Shown: positions 8,686 through 16,968 of the stretch, in pieces
Layout: every line of letters begins with the position of its first letter
How positions within the stretch are numbered: position 1 is the stretch's first letter
NCBI RefSeq assembly: GCF_014395975.1
Contig: NZ_CP060714.1
Location: forward strand, 4,464,001-4,528,000
Direction: 5' to 3'
Length of the DNA: 64,000 nucleotides
Source of the DNA: Diaphorobacter ruginosibacter
GTDB taxonomy: Bacteria; Pseudomonadota; Gammaproteobacteria; Burkholderiales; Burkholderiaceae_C
Notes under the pieces: model-generated
Told to the model about the DNA's origin: nothing
The model's input: the letters and a program-made list of their open reading frames with translations, nothing else
Databases searched by the model: none
Position numbers and translations under genes: made by a program

Positions 8686-9114
8686 GTGCGCCTCTGGTCC
8701 CTCCATCCCCGATATCTCGACACCAAGGGCCTTGTGGCACTCTGGCGCGAAGCGTTGCTCGCACAGGCCGTGTTGCGCGGTGAAACGCGTGGATACCGCA
8801 ACCATCCACAGCTTGATCGTTTCAAGGACCTGGAGGATCCCGCCGCTGCGCTGGCACGCTATCTGCACGACGTGCACGCCGAAGCCACGCTGCGCGGCTA
8901 TCGCTTCGACGGCAGCAAGATCCATGCGGCCGACGAGGACGCACGCATCACCGTGGCCACGGGGCAGATCGCCTATGAATGGGCCCATCTGCAGAACAAG
9001 CTGAGCACGCGCAGCCCGGCGGATTTCGAACGCAACGCCCGGCTCCAGCAGCCCGAGCTGCATTCGATGTTCATGGCGCAGGAGGGTCCTGTCGCCACCT
9101 GGGAACGCCCCTGA
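8686..9114 (+). CDS. Pyrimidine-dimer DNA glycosylase (Pyr_excise family)
   Basis: 142 residues from the GTG at 8686, chosen because the conserved part (RLWSLHPRYLDTKGLVALWR) begins there. The region upstream, back to an ATG at 8485, looks non-coding. The conserved WREALLAQAVLRGETRGYRN and HPQLDRF segments match the bacterial family related to T4 endonuclease V. T4 EndoV uses an N-terminal Thr as nucleophile; here residue 2 is Arg, so the catalytic role is inherited from the family name and not shown. The upstream stretch 8378-8685 holds nothing else I can identify. Confidence 0.7.
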   Translation: MRLWSLHPRYLDTKGLVALWREALLAQAVLRGETRGYRNHPQLDRFKDLEDPAAALARYLHDVHAEATLRGYRFDGSKIHAADEDARITVATGQIAYEWAHLQNKLSTRSPADFERNARLQQPELHSMFMAQEGPVATWERP

Positions 9115-9120
9115 GCCAAC

Positions 9121-9151
9121 AAAAAGGCCCCGCAGCGGCAGTTGCAGGGCC
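9121..9151 (-). terminator. Terminator of the MFS gene (minus strand)
   Basis: Read on the minus strand: GGCCCTGCA (9151-9143), an 8-base loop, and the near-complement down to 9126, then TTTTT (9125-9121). It sits in the gap between the convergent glycosylase and MFS genes. Confidence 0.7.
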
Positions 9152-9200
9152 CGGGCCGTGATCGTCACGTGCGGGTCAAACACGCATCAGTCGGTGCGCA

Positions 9201-10493
9201 TCACGCGGTGGCGGCCTTGGGGGCCGAGCGCGCCGCCACACCCGCGCCCACGAATCCGGCAGACACCACCGACAGCGCCAGCGCCGCGGCCGATCCGAAG
9301 AAGATGCCGGCGTTCATGTGCCGGTCCAGCATCGCGCCGAACACCGGGGCGGCCAGGCTGAAGCCCAGGTCCAGCCCCGAATAGACCGTGCCATAGACGC
9401 GGCCCGTGGCACCGGGTGGCGCGGCGCGCTTGATCAGCATGTCGCGCGAAGGGCCGGCGATGCCGATGCCCAGGCCCGCCAGCGCGGTGATCACGAGCGC
9501 GCCCATGCCCGGCAGGATGCCGAGACCGACCAGGGCCAGCAGCGCCGCGGCGGCCAGCAGGCACAGCGAGATGATCTTCTCGAGTCGCTGCACGCGCGCA
9601 ACGAGGAAGCCGCCGATCACCATGCCGACGGCGCCGCACAGCATGTAGCCGGTCACGACCAGCGCCGTCATCGACAGGGGTGTGCCGTACAGGTTGTGCA
9701 GCGCCGGGCTGGCGAAGCTCTGGATGGCGCTGAGCGAGCAGGTGCTGAAGAAGAAGAACGAAAAACACAGCCACACCGACGGCAGCTTGAGGAAGGCCAT
9801 GGGGTGCTCCGGCTGGGCCACCACTCCCACACCGCCCTTGCTCGCGGCCTGGTTGCCGGACCACGAGCCCTGGCGGTCGTCGAGGGCGTCCCGGTTCAGC
9901 ACCATGATGGTGAGGATGACGAACGCGAGGGCTGCGCCGCTCAGGCAGGCCGTGCGCCAGGAGCCCGATGCCGTGGCGATGCCGGCCATGAATACCGGGG
10001 CCGTCGCCCAGCCGAGGTTGCCCGAGATGCCGTGCACCGAGAAACCGTGGCCCAGGCGCTTGGGCGAGACCCGCTTGTTCAGGATGGTGAAATCAACGGG
10101 ATGGAACGGCGCATTGCCCATGCCCGCCAGCAGCGAGGCGAGGATCAGCGAGGGATAGCCGCTCGCCGTGCCCGCGACCAGCCCCGCGGCGATGAAGCAC
10201 GACAGGGCATAGAACAGCACGGGACGGGCCCCCACGCGATCGACAACGAAGCCCGAGAGCATCTGCCCCACGCCCGAGACCACGAAGAACACCGACACCA
10301 GCAGGCCGAGTTGCGAGTAGCTGAAGTCGAACTCCGCGATCAGGAACGGGAACAGCGGCGGCAGCAGCATGTGGAAGAAGTGCGAGGAGCCGTGCGCAAG
10401 CCCGATCAGGCCGATGGTGCGCGCGTCCTGCCGAAGGCTGCCCTGCCCGTCCGGGGACGGCGCGGACGAAGGTGTGGATGTTGTCGTGGTCAT
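9201..10493 (-). CDS. Major facilitator superfamily transporter
   Basis: 430 residues, twelve predicted membrane segments in two halves. A short hydrophilic Thr/Ser-rich N-terminus precedes the first helix (GLIGLAHGSSHFFHMLLPPL). The loop between helices 2 and 3 carries FVVDRVGARPVLF, and the matching loop in the second half carries VARVQRLEK. A His/Ser-containing first helix is seen in the FSR (fosmidomycin-resistance-like) branch, but the substrate is unknown. The ATG at 10493 faces the AraC-type gene 66 bases away, which probably regulates it. Confidence 0.85.
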   Translation of the reverse strand: MTTTTSTPSSAPSPDGQGSLRQDARTIGLIGLAHGSSHFFHMLLPPLFPFLIAEFDFSYSQLGLLVSVFFVVSGVGQMLSGFVVDRVGARPVLFYALSCFIAAGLVAGTASGYPSLILASLLAGMGNAPFHPVDFTILNKRVSPKRLGHGFSVHGISGNLGWATAPVFMAGIATASGSWRTACLSGAALAFVILTIMVLNRDALDDRQGSWSGNQAASKGGVGVVAQPEHPMAFLKLPSVWLCFSFFFFSTCSLSAIQSFASPALHNLYGTPLSMTALVVTGYMLCGAVGMVIGGFLVARVQRLEKIISLCLLAAAALLALVGLGILPGMGALVITALAGLGIGIAGPSRDMLIKRAAPPGATGRVYGTVYSGLDLGFSLAAPVFGAMLDRHMNAGIFFGSAAALALSVVSAGFVGAGVAARSAPKAATA

Positions 10494-10559
10494 GAGGACG
10501 ATATTAGGGCCAACCGCCCTCGTCCGGGATACGATAGTCTGCCAATCTCTATTGCAAAC

Positions 10560-11438
10560 ATGCCAAGCAGACCCGCCAATACCTCCATCGGCGCGCGCCG
10601 CTCGGTGCGGCGGCTGTCGTATCTGGAATCCGTTGCTCCGCCGCCCTACGTGCCCACGCGCGAGCGGCCCGTGCGGGTGCGCTATCGCAAGCTCAGCGCG
10701 GACACCCAGATCATGCCGCACGCCCATGCCTGGGCGCAGGTGGCGATCTCGGCCTACGGCGTGCTGCGCCTTGACGTGCCCAAGGGCACCTACATGGTGC
10801 CGCCATCGCGCGCGGTGTGGGTGCCTCCCGGTGTCGAGCATGCGGTGACGATGGTGGAGGACGCGGATCTCCGCACGCTCTACCTGTACCAGCCGCCCGA
10901 TCGCTGCGGCCCCGGTGTGGCGCGGCACGAGGAAGAACCGTGGCGCCAGTGCCGCGTGCTCGAGGCCTCCGACCTGCTGCGCGCGCTGGCGCGCGAGATG
11001 CCCACGGAATCGGACGATGAACCCACGCCCTCTGCGGACGCATTGCGGCGCGAGAAGCACCTGAGCGCGCTGATCCTCGATGAGCTGCGGCGCGCGAACC
11101 CCGTCCGGCTCGGCGTCGACCTGCCGCACGACAAGCGGCTGCGCTCGCTCTGCGAGGCGGTGATTGCCGATCCCACGCTGCACGAGACGCTGGAGGAATG
11201 GGCGCGCAACACCGGTGCCAGCCCGCGCACCGTGGCCCGGCTCTTTCGCACCGAACTGGGCAGCACATTCACGCAATGGCGCCAGCAGGTGGTGCTGGCC
11301 AAGGCCCTGTCGATGGCCGCGTCGCGCATGCCCATGGGACAGATCGCGCAGGAGCTGGGCTACAGCCCCAGCGCTTTCAGTGCGATGGTGCGCAAATCGG
11401 TGGGACAGTCGCCCGCGCGGTTCTTCGGCTCACTGTGA
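10560..11438 (+). CDS. AraC-family transcriptional regulator with cupin sensor domain
   Basis: 292 residues. The N-terminal cupin-like ligand domain (about 40-125) has MPHAHAWAQVAISAYG and WVPPGVEHAV. The C-terminal AraC double HTH (about 195-290) has the first helix set LEEWARNTGASPRTVARLF and the signature MGQIAQELGYSPSAFSAMVR. It is divergent from the MFS gene; AraC regulators of this form commonly control an adjacent exporter, which is the inferred role. The start is ATG at 10560. Confidence 0.88.
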   Translation: MPSRPANTSIGARRSVRRLSYLESVAPPPYVPTRERPVRVRYRKLSADTQIMPHAHAWAQVAISAYGVLRLDVPKGTYMVPPSRAVWVPPGVEHAVTMVEDADLRTLYLYQPPDRCGPGVARHEEEPWRQCRVLEASDLLRALAREMPTESDDEPTPSADALRREKHLSALILDELRRANPVRLGVDLPHDKRLRSLCEAVIADPTLHETLEEWARNTGASPRTVARLFRTELGSTFTQWRQQVVLAKALSMAASRMPMGQIAQELGYSPSAFSAMVRKSVGQSPARFFGSL

Positions 11439-11472
11439 TGGCCTGCGGAAGGCGCAGTGCGCTTTCACGCGC

Positions 11473-11976
11473 TCACAGCCTCCGGGCCAGCCGCTCGAGC
11501 TGCTCGGCGCAGATGCCCCAGCCCGTGTGGAAACCCATGTCCTCGTGCGTCTTGCGGTCCTGCTCGTTCCAGTGGCGGGCAATCGCGGTGTAACGCGTTC
11601 CCTGGCCCTCCGGCTCGAAGGTGACGATGGCGGTCATGAAGGGCTTGTCCGACGGCACCCAGCCCGCGCGGTAGGCGTCGGTGAACACCAGTCGGCGGCC
11701 GGGCACCGCCTCGAGGTACACGCCGTCGTTGGGAATCTCCTGCCCTTCGGGGCTCTGCATGACGATCAGGCAGCGGCCGCCGGGGCGCACGTCGACCTCG
11801 GCGCGCGCCACGCTCCAGGGCGCCGGGACGAACCATTTCACCAGCAGGGCCGGTTCTGTCCAGCAGCGATAGAGCTTGTCGGCCGGCGCATCGAGCAACC
11901 GCGTGAGCACCAGGTCGTTGCTGTGCACGGCAGCGGCCGGAGTGGAGGAGGAGATGGTGGTTGTGGAGTCGGACAT
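11473..11976 (-). CDS. SRPBCC / AHSA1-like domain protein
   Basis: 167 residues from the ATG at 11976 (AAGGAA upstream). It shows the AHSA1/START-like fold signature: LTRLLDAPADKLYRCWTEP at the first strand and helix, VDVRPGG, and a terminal helix GWGICAEQLERLARRL. Such proteins bind small hydrophobic ligands; no enzyme activity can be assigned. Last gene of the four-gene leftward operon with GFA, VOC and DUF1428 proteins. Confidence 0.85.
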   Translation of the reverse strand: MSDSTTTISSSTPAAAVHSNDLVLTRLLDAPADKLYRCWTEPALLVKWFVPAPWSVARAEVDVRPGGRCLIVMQSPEGQEIPNDGVYLEAVPGRRLVFTDAYRAGWVPSDKPFMTAIVTFEPEGQGTRYTAIARHWNEQDRKTHEDMGFHTGWGICAEQLERLARRL

Positions 11977-12014
11977 GGCTGCGGTTCCTTGGGTGTCTCT
12001 GGGGCGGGCGCCGT

Positions 12015-12368
12015 TCATGGCAGGGAACGGCCGTCGAATTCGCGCACGGGCACGGTATGCAGGTCCAGGCCTTCCACGCAGCGAATGTTGACTGCCGCCA
12101 TGGCCTCGCCCGTCTTCGGATGCCGGGCCTCGCCATACAGGTGAATGCCGCATTCGGGACAGAAATGGTGCCTGATCGCGTGCTTGTGGAAAGTGTAGAC
12201 CTTGCTCGCCTCCTCGGGCGTCTTCAGGTGCAACGCGGTGCGCGGCACGAAGGCCAGCAGCGAGCCTCGCCGCTGGCACATGGAGCAGTTGCAGGCAAGG
12301 GCCTCCTTGAGCTCGCCGTCGAATTCGAACACGTTCCTGCCGCAGTGGCAGCTGGCCTGGTATCGCAT
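12015..12368 (-). CDS. GFA-family (glutathione-dependent formaldehyde-activating-like) zinc protein
   Basis: 117 residues. The GFA zinc ligands are all present: CHCG near the N-terminus, CNCSMC at about 26-31, and CPECG at about 71-75. Family members bind two zinc ions on a Mss4-like fold; true S-(hydroxymethyl)glutathione synthases are a minority, so catalysis is uncertain. Third gene in the TetR-linked operon, 38 bases before the SRPBCC gene. Confidence 0.88.
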   Translation of the reverse strand: MRYQASCHCGRNVFEFDGELKEALACNCSMCQRRGSLLAFVPRTALHLKTPEEASKVYTFHKHAIRHHFCPECGIHLYGEARHPKTGEAMAAVNIRCVEGLDLHTVPVREFDGRSLP

Positions 12369-12442
12369 GTCCTGATATCTCCTTGAGCCCGCTGAACGGG
12401 GCCTTGCAGGTTGGTTTTACATGTCTTCCGAAGCGCGGTGCG

Positions 12443-12886
12443 TCAGCGCGCCACCTGCTCGTCGAACACGTTGATCATCCAGGGCGTGCCGAAGCGGTCG
12501 GTCGTCATGCCGAAGCCGGGCGACCAGAAGGTCTTGGCGAAGGGCATGGCCACCTGGCCGCCCTGCGCGAAGGCATCGAAGATGCGGCGGCCTTCCTCCA
12601 CCGTGTCCACGCGGATCGAGATGTACATGCCCTGCGGCGCGTGGTAGCCGGCACCTGCGCAGGCTTCGGGCATCACGTCCGAGCCCATGAGCTCCTGGTC
12701 GCCGAACTTCACGTAGGTGTGCATTACGCCGTTCTTCGCACTCTCGGGCACCGGTGGCATGTCGGGCATGGGCGGCATGTCGCCGAAGCGCATGACGGGC
12801 CCCTGCGTGCCGCCGAGCACCTTGGCGTAGAAAGCCATGGCTTCCGCGCAGTTGCCGTTGAAGTTGAGGTAGGGAATGAATTGCAT
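12443..12886 (-). CDS. VOC-family protein, PhnB-like
   Basis: 147 residues from the ATG at 12886 with SD AGGAGA. The opening MQFIPYLNFNGNCAEAMAFY and a closing FGTPWMINVF segment are the PhnB-like glyoxalase/bleomycin-resistance fold. These proteins are metal-binding or ligand-binding with very diverse roles. Second gene of the operon whose first gene is the DUF1428 protein. Confidence 0.88.
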   Translation of the reverse strand: MQFIPYLNFNGNCAEAMAFYAKVLGGTQGPVMRFGDMPPMPDMPPVPESAKNGVMHTYVKFGDQELMGSDVMPEACAGAGYHAPQGMYISIRVDTVEEGRRIFDAFAQGGQVAMPFAKTFWSPGFGMTTDRFGTPWMINVFDEQVAR

Positions 12887-12968
12887 GCGAGTCTCCTGAA
12901 TGAAAAGTGAAGTGGAAAATGGAGCTGGAAATGATGCGGGGACGAAATGAATGTCCTGTGACCCGGCG

Positions 12969-13322
12969 TCAGGCCACCAGAATGGTCTGAAAGCCACCGT
13001 AGATCAAGCGCTTGCCGTCGAACGGCATGTCCTTGGGCATCTCCGGATCGTCCATCACGGCCTTCATGCCTCGGTCACGCACGGCCTTGTCAGGCCACAC
13101 GACCCAGGAGAACACGACCACCTCGTCGCTCTCGCGCTTGACGGCCATGGGCATGGAGGTGAGCTGGCCCTCGGGCACGTCGTCACCCCAGCATTCCACG
13201 ACCGAGATCGCCCCGTGCCTGCGAAACAGCTGCGCGGCTGCCGTGGCCACGGCCAGGTAACGCTCCTTGTCCTGGGTCTTGACGGGGCAGAGGAACCCGT
13301 CGACGTAGTTCTGTAGCTTCAT
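12969..13322 (-). CDS. DUF1428-family protein
   Basis: 117 residues from the ATG at 13322 (SD AAGGAGA). The sequence KLQNYVDGFLCPVKTQDKE, WGDDVPEGQLTSMPMAV and a C-terminal MPFDGKRLIYGGF are characteristic of DUF1428, a ferredoxin-like alpha/beta barrel family of unknown function. First gene of the leftward operon; its upstream region contains the paired operators shared with the TetR gene. Confidence 0.85.
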   Translation of the reverse strand: MKLQNYVDGFLCPVKTQDKERYLAVATAAAQLFRRHGAISVVECWGDDVPEGQLTSMPMAVKRESDEVVVFSWVVWPDKAVRDRGMKAVMDDPEMPKDMPFDGKRLIYGGFQTILVA

Positions 13323-13367
13323 GAATCTGTCTCCTTGAAGGTGAAAAACCATCACGCCATCCATGAA

Positions 13368-13416
13368 TGTGGACAACGTTCACTTATTTTGCCGATTAAA
13401 ATGAACACTGTCCACA
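13368..13416. promoter_or_regulatory. Paired TetR-type operators between divergent genes
   Basis: TGTGGACAACGTTCA (13368-13382) and TGAACACTGTCCACA (13402-13416) form an inverted repeat matching at 13 of 15 bases. Each half is itself a near-palindrome of the form GTGGAC-N3-GTTCAC, the size of a TetR-dimer site. They lie between the DUF1428 operon and the TetR gene, so autoregulation and repression of the operon is the likely logic. A partial TGTCCAC recurs near 13459. Confidence 0.7.
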
Positions 13417-13470
13417 TTTAATTTTCCTGTTTGGTAAGGTTTTGTGATGACTTCCCCTGTCCACCTTTGA

Positions 13471-14112
13471 ATGCCCATGTCAGCCGATCCTTCCGACCCC
13501 AGCGCCCGGCGCACGTACCACCATGGAGACCTGCGCCAGTCGCTGATCGATGCAGGCATCAGGCTTGCGCGTGAGGGCGGGCCGCAGGCCGTGGTGCTGC
13601 GCGAGGCCACGCGGCGCGCGGGCGTGGCGCCGAATGCCGCCTACCGGCATTTCGCGAACCGGGAGGCTCTGTTCGAGGCGGTGCGTGCGCAGGTGCTCGC
13701 CCACATGGCACTGTCGATCGAGACGGAGCTGGCGTCGGCGCGCAGCATGGCGGACCCTGCCGCGCGTGCGCACGCCATGCTGGCCGCCGTGGGGCGGGCC
13801 TACATCGCCTTTGCACAGGCGGAGACGGGGTGGTTCCGCACTGCATTTGCCAGGAACGACGATGCGGCTCTGCCGGAAGGCGGTGCGCCTGTCGCGGCGG
13901 ATCCGTTCCAGCTGCTGTGCGAGTCGCTCGACGCCATGGTGCAGGCGGGCGTCCTGCCTGCCGAGCGCAGGCCGATGGCGGAATACCTGGCCTGGTCCAC
14001 GGTGCACGGCATGGCCACGCTGATGATCGACGGCCCCCTGCGCCACAGCCCGGCGGCGCAGCGCACGCAGCTCACGGACCGGCTGCTGCAGATGGTCGAG
14101 AAGGGGCTCTGA
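13471..14112 (+). CDS. TetR/AcrR-family transcriptional regulator
   Basis: 213 residues (207-213 depending on ATG at 13471 or MSADPS at about 13489). N-terminal HTH about 15-60: HHGDLRQSLIDAG, REATRRAGVAPNAAYRHFANRE. The C-terminal ligand domain resembles TetR_C_33-type domains (WFRTAFARND). Divergent from the DUF1428-VOC-GFA-SRPBCC operon with two candidate operators in the gap. Confidence 0.88.
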   Translation: MPMSADPSDPSARRTYHHGDLRQSLIDAGIRLAREGGPQAVVLREATRRAGVAPNAAYRHFANREALFEAVRAQVLAHMALSIETELASARSMADPAARAHAMLAAVGRAYIAFAQAETGWFRTAFARNDDAALPEGGAPVAADPFQLLCESLDAMVQAGVLPAERRPMAEYLAWSTVHGMATLMIDGPLRHSPAAQRTQLTDRLLQMVEKGL

Positions 14113-14201
14113 ACGGGCGTAGAGGCGAACGGCTACGATCGCAGGAACGCCCTCTGCCGCAGAGCATGTGTCCCTTCACCCAACGGTCGATCCGTCCCGC
14201 C

Positions 14202-14831
14202 ATGAACACCGAATCCGAACGCTTCCATACCTATCTTCCGCGCGAGGGCCACGGCCTGCCGCATGACCCGTTCAACGCCATCATCGGCCCGCGCCCGATC
14301 GGCTGGATGTCCACCCGAAGCGCCTCGGGCGTGCTCAATCTCGCGCCCTACAGCTTCTTCAATGCGTTCAACTACACCCCCCCGATCGTCGGCTTCTCCA
14401 GCCTCGGCCGCAAGGACACGCTGCGCAACATCGAGGAGACCGGCGAATTCGTCTGGAACCTGGCGACCCGGCCACTTGCCGAAGCCATGAACCAGAGCTG
14501 CGCGGCCGTTCCGTTCGACGTGGACGAGTTCGACCTCGCCGGGCTCACGCCGCTCGCATCCCAGGTCGTGACGCCGCCGCGCGTGGCCGAAAGCCCCGTC
14601 ACCATGGAATGCCGGTGCACGCAGATCGTGCAGCTGCGGGGGGCCGACGGCGCGGACATACCGAGCTGGCTGGTGCTTGGCGAAGTGGTGGCCGTGCACA
14701 TCGAGCGCAGCCTGCTCAAGGACGGCATCTATGACACCGCCGCGGGCCAGCCCATCCTGCGCGGCGGCGGTCCCGCGGACTATTTCAGCATCGGCGAGGC
14801 GCAGCGCTTTCGCATGTTCCGCCCGCGCTGA
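14202..14831 (+). CDS. Flavin reductase-like FMN-binding protein
   Basis: 209 residues from the ATG at 14202. The FMN-binding split-barrel signature is clear: IIGPRPIGWMSTRSASGVLN, LAPYSFFNAFNYTPPIVGFS and KDTLRNIEETGEFVWNL. DIM6/NTAB-type proteins reduce flavin with NAD(P)H or simply bind FMN. It lies downstream of the TetR gene on the same strand, with no clear co-transcription signal, and converges on the GNAT gene 11 bases away. Confidence 0.85.
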   Translation: MNTESERFHTYLPREGHGLPHDPFNAIIGPRPIGWMSTRSASGVLNLAPYSFFNAFNYTPPIVGFSSLGRKDTLRNIEETGEFVWNLATRPLAEAMNQSCAAVPFDVDEFDLAGLTPLASQVVTPPRVAESPVTMECRCTQIVQLRGADGADIPSWLVLGEVVAVHIERSLLKDGIYDTAAGQPILRGGGPADYFSIGEAQRFRMFRPR

Positions 14832-14842
14832 ACCGGCCCCGC

Positions 14843-15574
14843 TTATGCGGCTGCGCCCTGCCCCCCGACACCCTCCCGCGGGTGTCCGGCCCATGCGGTG
14901 GAAAGCGGCATGTGCATCCGCACGGTGGCAGCCAGCCCGTCGATGCTCCAGCCCTCGCCCAGCAGAATGCGGCGCGTGTTCAAGTGATCCAGAAGACGCT
15001 CGTCGTCCACCCGCGTGCCGAGGTAGGTGACCGTCTTGTCCTGCAGGTGCACATAGCCCTGCTCGTTGCCCTGCGCCAGGCGGTTCCATAATGCGTGCGC
15101 ACCGGGCGACTGGCGCGCGCCCGAGATCAGGCACTGGCCGTTGCCGAGCGCCCAGCGGTAGATGGCCGTGGCCAGGCCCTGGCGCTGGTATTCGGGGGCG
15201 AATTTGGTGTGGGGCGCGCGCAGCACACGATCGGCGCGCCTGTTCAGCTCGACGAGCCGGTTGAACACCGTATAGCCGGCCAGCCGCCGCATGTGCAGGT
15301 CTTCAACGTAGATGTATTGCTCGCCGTCCGCCTCGCGGTAGTGGACGGTAAAGCGCGGATCGCCGAGGAAATCGAGCCGCTCGATGCCGTGCATCGAGTC
15401 GCCGGGCGTATGGAGGCGGTCATGCAGCGACTGCAGCTCCTGCGCGATGGCGTCGGGGCCGGTGTACACATCGACGCGCAGCTCGGCAGGGCGCGGCAAC
15501 GGCATCGGGGCTGCGGCCCGGCCCATGGGCGCAGGCAACCACGACGCCCAGAAAGGCGGCAGGGAAAGAAACAT
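14843..15574 (-). CDS. Putative GNAT-like N-acyltransferase
   Basis: 243 residues from the ATG at 15574. The central acyl-CoA binding motif is EYQRQGLATAIYRWAL (about 143-158, matching R/Q-x-x-G-x-G/A), followed by a conserved GARQSPGAHALWNRL helix as in GNAT enzymes. The N-terminal 25 residues are hydrophobic and Pro-rich (FLSLPPFWASWLPAP), possibly a membrane anchor. Substrate unknown. A strong hairpin (15632-15662) lies in its upstream region. Confidence 0.6.
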   Translation of the reverse strand: MFLSLPPFWASWLPAPMGRAAAPMPLPRPAELRVDVYTGPDAIAQELQSLHDRLHTPGDSMHGIERLDFLGDPRFTVHYREADGEQYIYVEDLHMRRLAGYTVFNRLVELNRRADRVLRAPHTKFAPEYQRQGLATAIYRWALGNGQCLISGARQSPGAHALWNRLAQGNEQGYVHLQDKTVTYLGTRVDDERLLDHLNTRRILLGEGWSIDGLAATVRMHMPLSTAWAGHPREGVGGQGAAA

Positions 15575-15631
15575 GAGGAGACGCTCCGTTGTCAACGGCG
15601 GGCATCCTAGGCCAGATCGCTGGCGAAGTCG

Positions 15632-15662
15632 CCCATGTCGCACTGCTTCAGTGCGACATGGG
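15632..15662. repeat. Perfect 13-bp inverted repeat with 5-base loop
   Basis: CCCATGTCGCACT (15632-15644) and AGTGCGACATGGG (15650-15662) surround GCTTC. No T run follows on either strand, so it is not an ordinary terminator. It lies 58 bases upstream of the GNAT-like gene; operator, leader hairpin or repeat remnant are all possible. Confidence 0.6.
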
Positions 15663-15704
15663 TAGCGGGCCTGCAGCAACAGGGAAGTGCATCCACAAAT
15701 GCAA

Positions 15705-15725
15705 AAGCGGCCACAGGGGCCGCTT
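15705..15725 (-). terminator. Terminator of the CsgG-like lipoprotein gene
   Basis: AAGCGGCC (15705-15712) pairs with GGCCGCTT (15718-15725) around a 5-base loop. On the minus strand the stem runs into TTTTGC just past the stop of the lipoprotein gene at 15766. Confidence 0.65.
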
Positions 15726-15765
15726 CTTGGGATCACTCCACCTGGACGGTGGGTCGATCGCCGTT

Positions 15766-16806
15766 TCAGCGCGAGAGCGCGTCCAGCGTCTGCGAGTCCA
15801 GTCGGCCCGTGGCCTTCAGGCCCTGGTCCTTCTGGAAGGCACGGATGGCGTTCATCGTCTTCGGACCCATGGAGCCGTCGGCAGAGCCGATGTTGTAGCC
15901 CAGGTCCATCAGGCGCTGCTGTGCTTCACGCGTGGACATGGCCGCGCCGGCACGTGTCTGCGAAGGAGCGGCACCGCCGTCCACGCCCAGCCGGCCACCG
16001 CCGCCCAGGCCCTGGCCCTGCACGGTCTGCGCCTTGTAGTTGCGCAGCGCCACGACCATCTGGTTGTAGGCGTCCATGAAGGCCGCCGTGATCACCTTGC
16101 CTTGGGCCGTGTTCTGATAACCACCCAGGCCGCCGCCCGCCACGCCGCCGAACAGGCCGCCGAAGCCCGCAAAATCGCTCTTGGAAGCGCTGCCCTCGGA
16201 AGCCGCCACCTGCACGCCTGAGCGGTTGTCCACCAGCGTCAGCATGGCGCTGGCCTCGCGGGTCTTCATGCTGCCGCCGATGGCGGCAATGGCCGCACCG
16301 CGTCCGCCGCCGATCAGGCCGCCCAGGGCACCACCGATACCGCCGGCATCGCTGTTGGAGAAGATGATTTCAGGCGAGAGGGCGTAGTCGGACGCCACCA
16401 TCTGGCCCTTGCCGAAGTTGCTGCCGCCGCGCATTTCGCCGGAGCCCATCAGCTGGCGCTCACGGTCCATGGCGCGCATGCCTGCGGCGCTGCGCTCGAC
16501 AATGATGAAGCAGTTGGATTGCTGCACCAGCAGGCGCAGCAGGTTGGCCGTTGGAGGCAGCTTGTATTCGTTGCGCAGGATCGTGTACCAGCCCGCATCC
16601 TGGTTCTCCACCAGCGACAGCGTGCCCAGCGACTGCGGGCAGCGCTCGAGCTGCGTGCTCTCGTTCGCGGTGTTGGCACCACCGGCGGCACCCGTCGCCA
16701 CGGTCTTCGATTCGGCGCTGCCCATCTTCATGTTGGTGGTTTCGCAACCCGTCAGGGCAACAGCAGCACATGCTGCGGCAAGCAGCGTCAAAACTCTCTT
16801 GGACAT
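15766..16806 (-). CDS. CsgG/HfaB-like lipoprotein with C-terminal peptidoglycan-binding domain
   Basis: 346 residues. A lipoprotein signal peptide ends at the lipobox LTGC (Cys21). The middle (about 50-255) is CsgG-like: CFIIVERSAAG, ALSPEIIFSN, a glycine-rich stretch GIGGALGGLIGGGRGAAI, and NTAQGKVITAAFMDAYNQMV. The tail (about 290-346, REAQQRLMDLGYNIGSADGS) is a PG_binding_1 domain. CsgG makes an outer-membrane secretion pore; no curli genes are nearby, so a cell-envelope role tethered to peptidoglycan is more likely. It sits just past parB, separated by 162 bases. Confidence 0.82.
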   Translation of the reverse strand: MSKRVLTLLAAACAAVALTGCETTNMKMGSAESKTVATGAAGGANTANESTQLERCPQSLGTLSLVENQDAGWYTILRNEYKLPPTANLLRLLVQQSNCFIIVERSAAGMRAMDRERQLMGSGEMRGGSNFGKGQMVASDYALSPEIIFSNSDAGGIGGALGGLIGGGRGAAIAAIGGSMKTREASAMLTLVDNRSGVQVAASEGSASKSDFAGFGGLFGGVAGGGLGGYQNTAQGKVITAAFMDAYNQMVVALRNYKAQTVQGQGLGGGGRLGVDGGAAPSQTRAGAAMSTREAQQRLMDLGYNIGSADGSMGPKTMNAIRAFQKDQGLKATGRLDSQTLDALSR

Positions 16807-16968
16807 CTAGGAATTCCTCTCGATACACAACCTGTTTGGCCGGCGGTTTCAACACACTGACGTGCTGTTCCTGCTCAAAACGACGGCGAATAATAGCGTC
16901 AGCCTCAAACTTCCGGCAAATGGTTGCAAGTTGTTTCTTTTTTGGTAGTTTTTCCGTATTGAGTTTTA

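Noticed and set aside
9318..10559. Upstream part of the long plus-strand frame continuing into the AraC gene
   Set aside because: It lies antisense to the MFS gene; the AraC protein starts at 10560 where cupin sequence begins to make sense.
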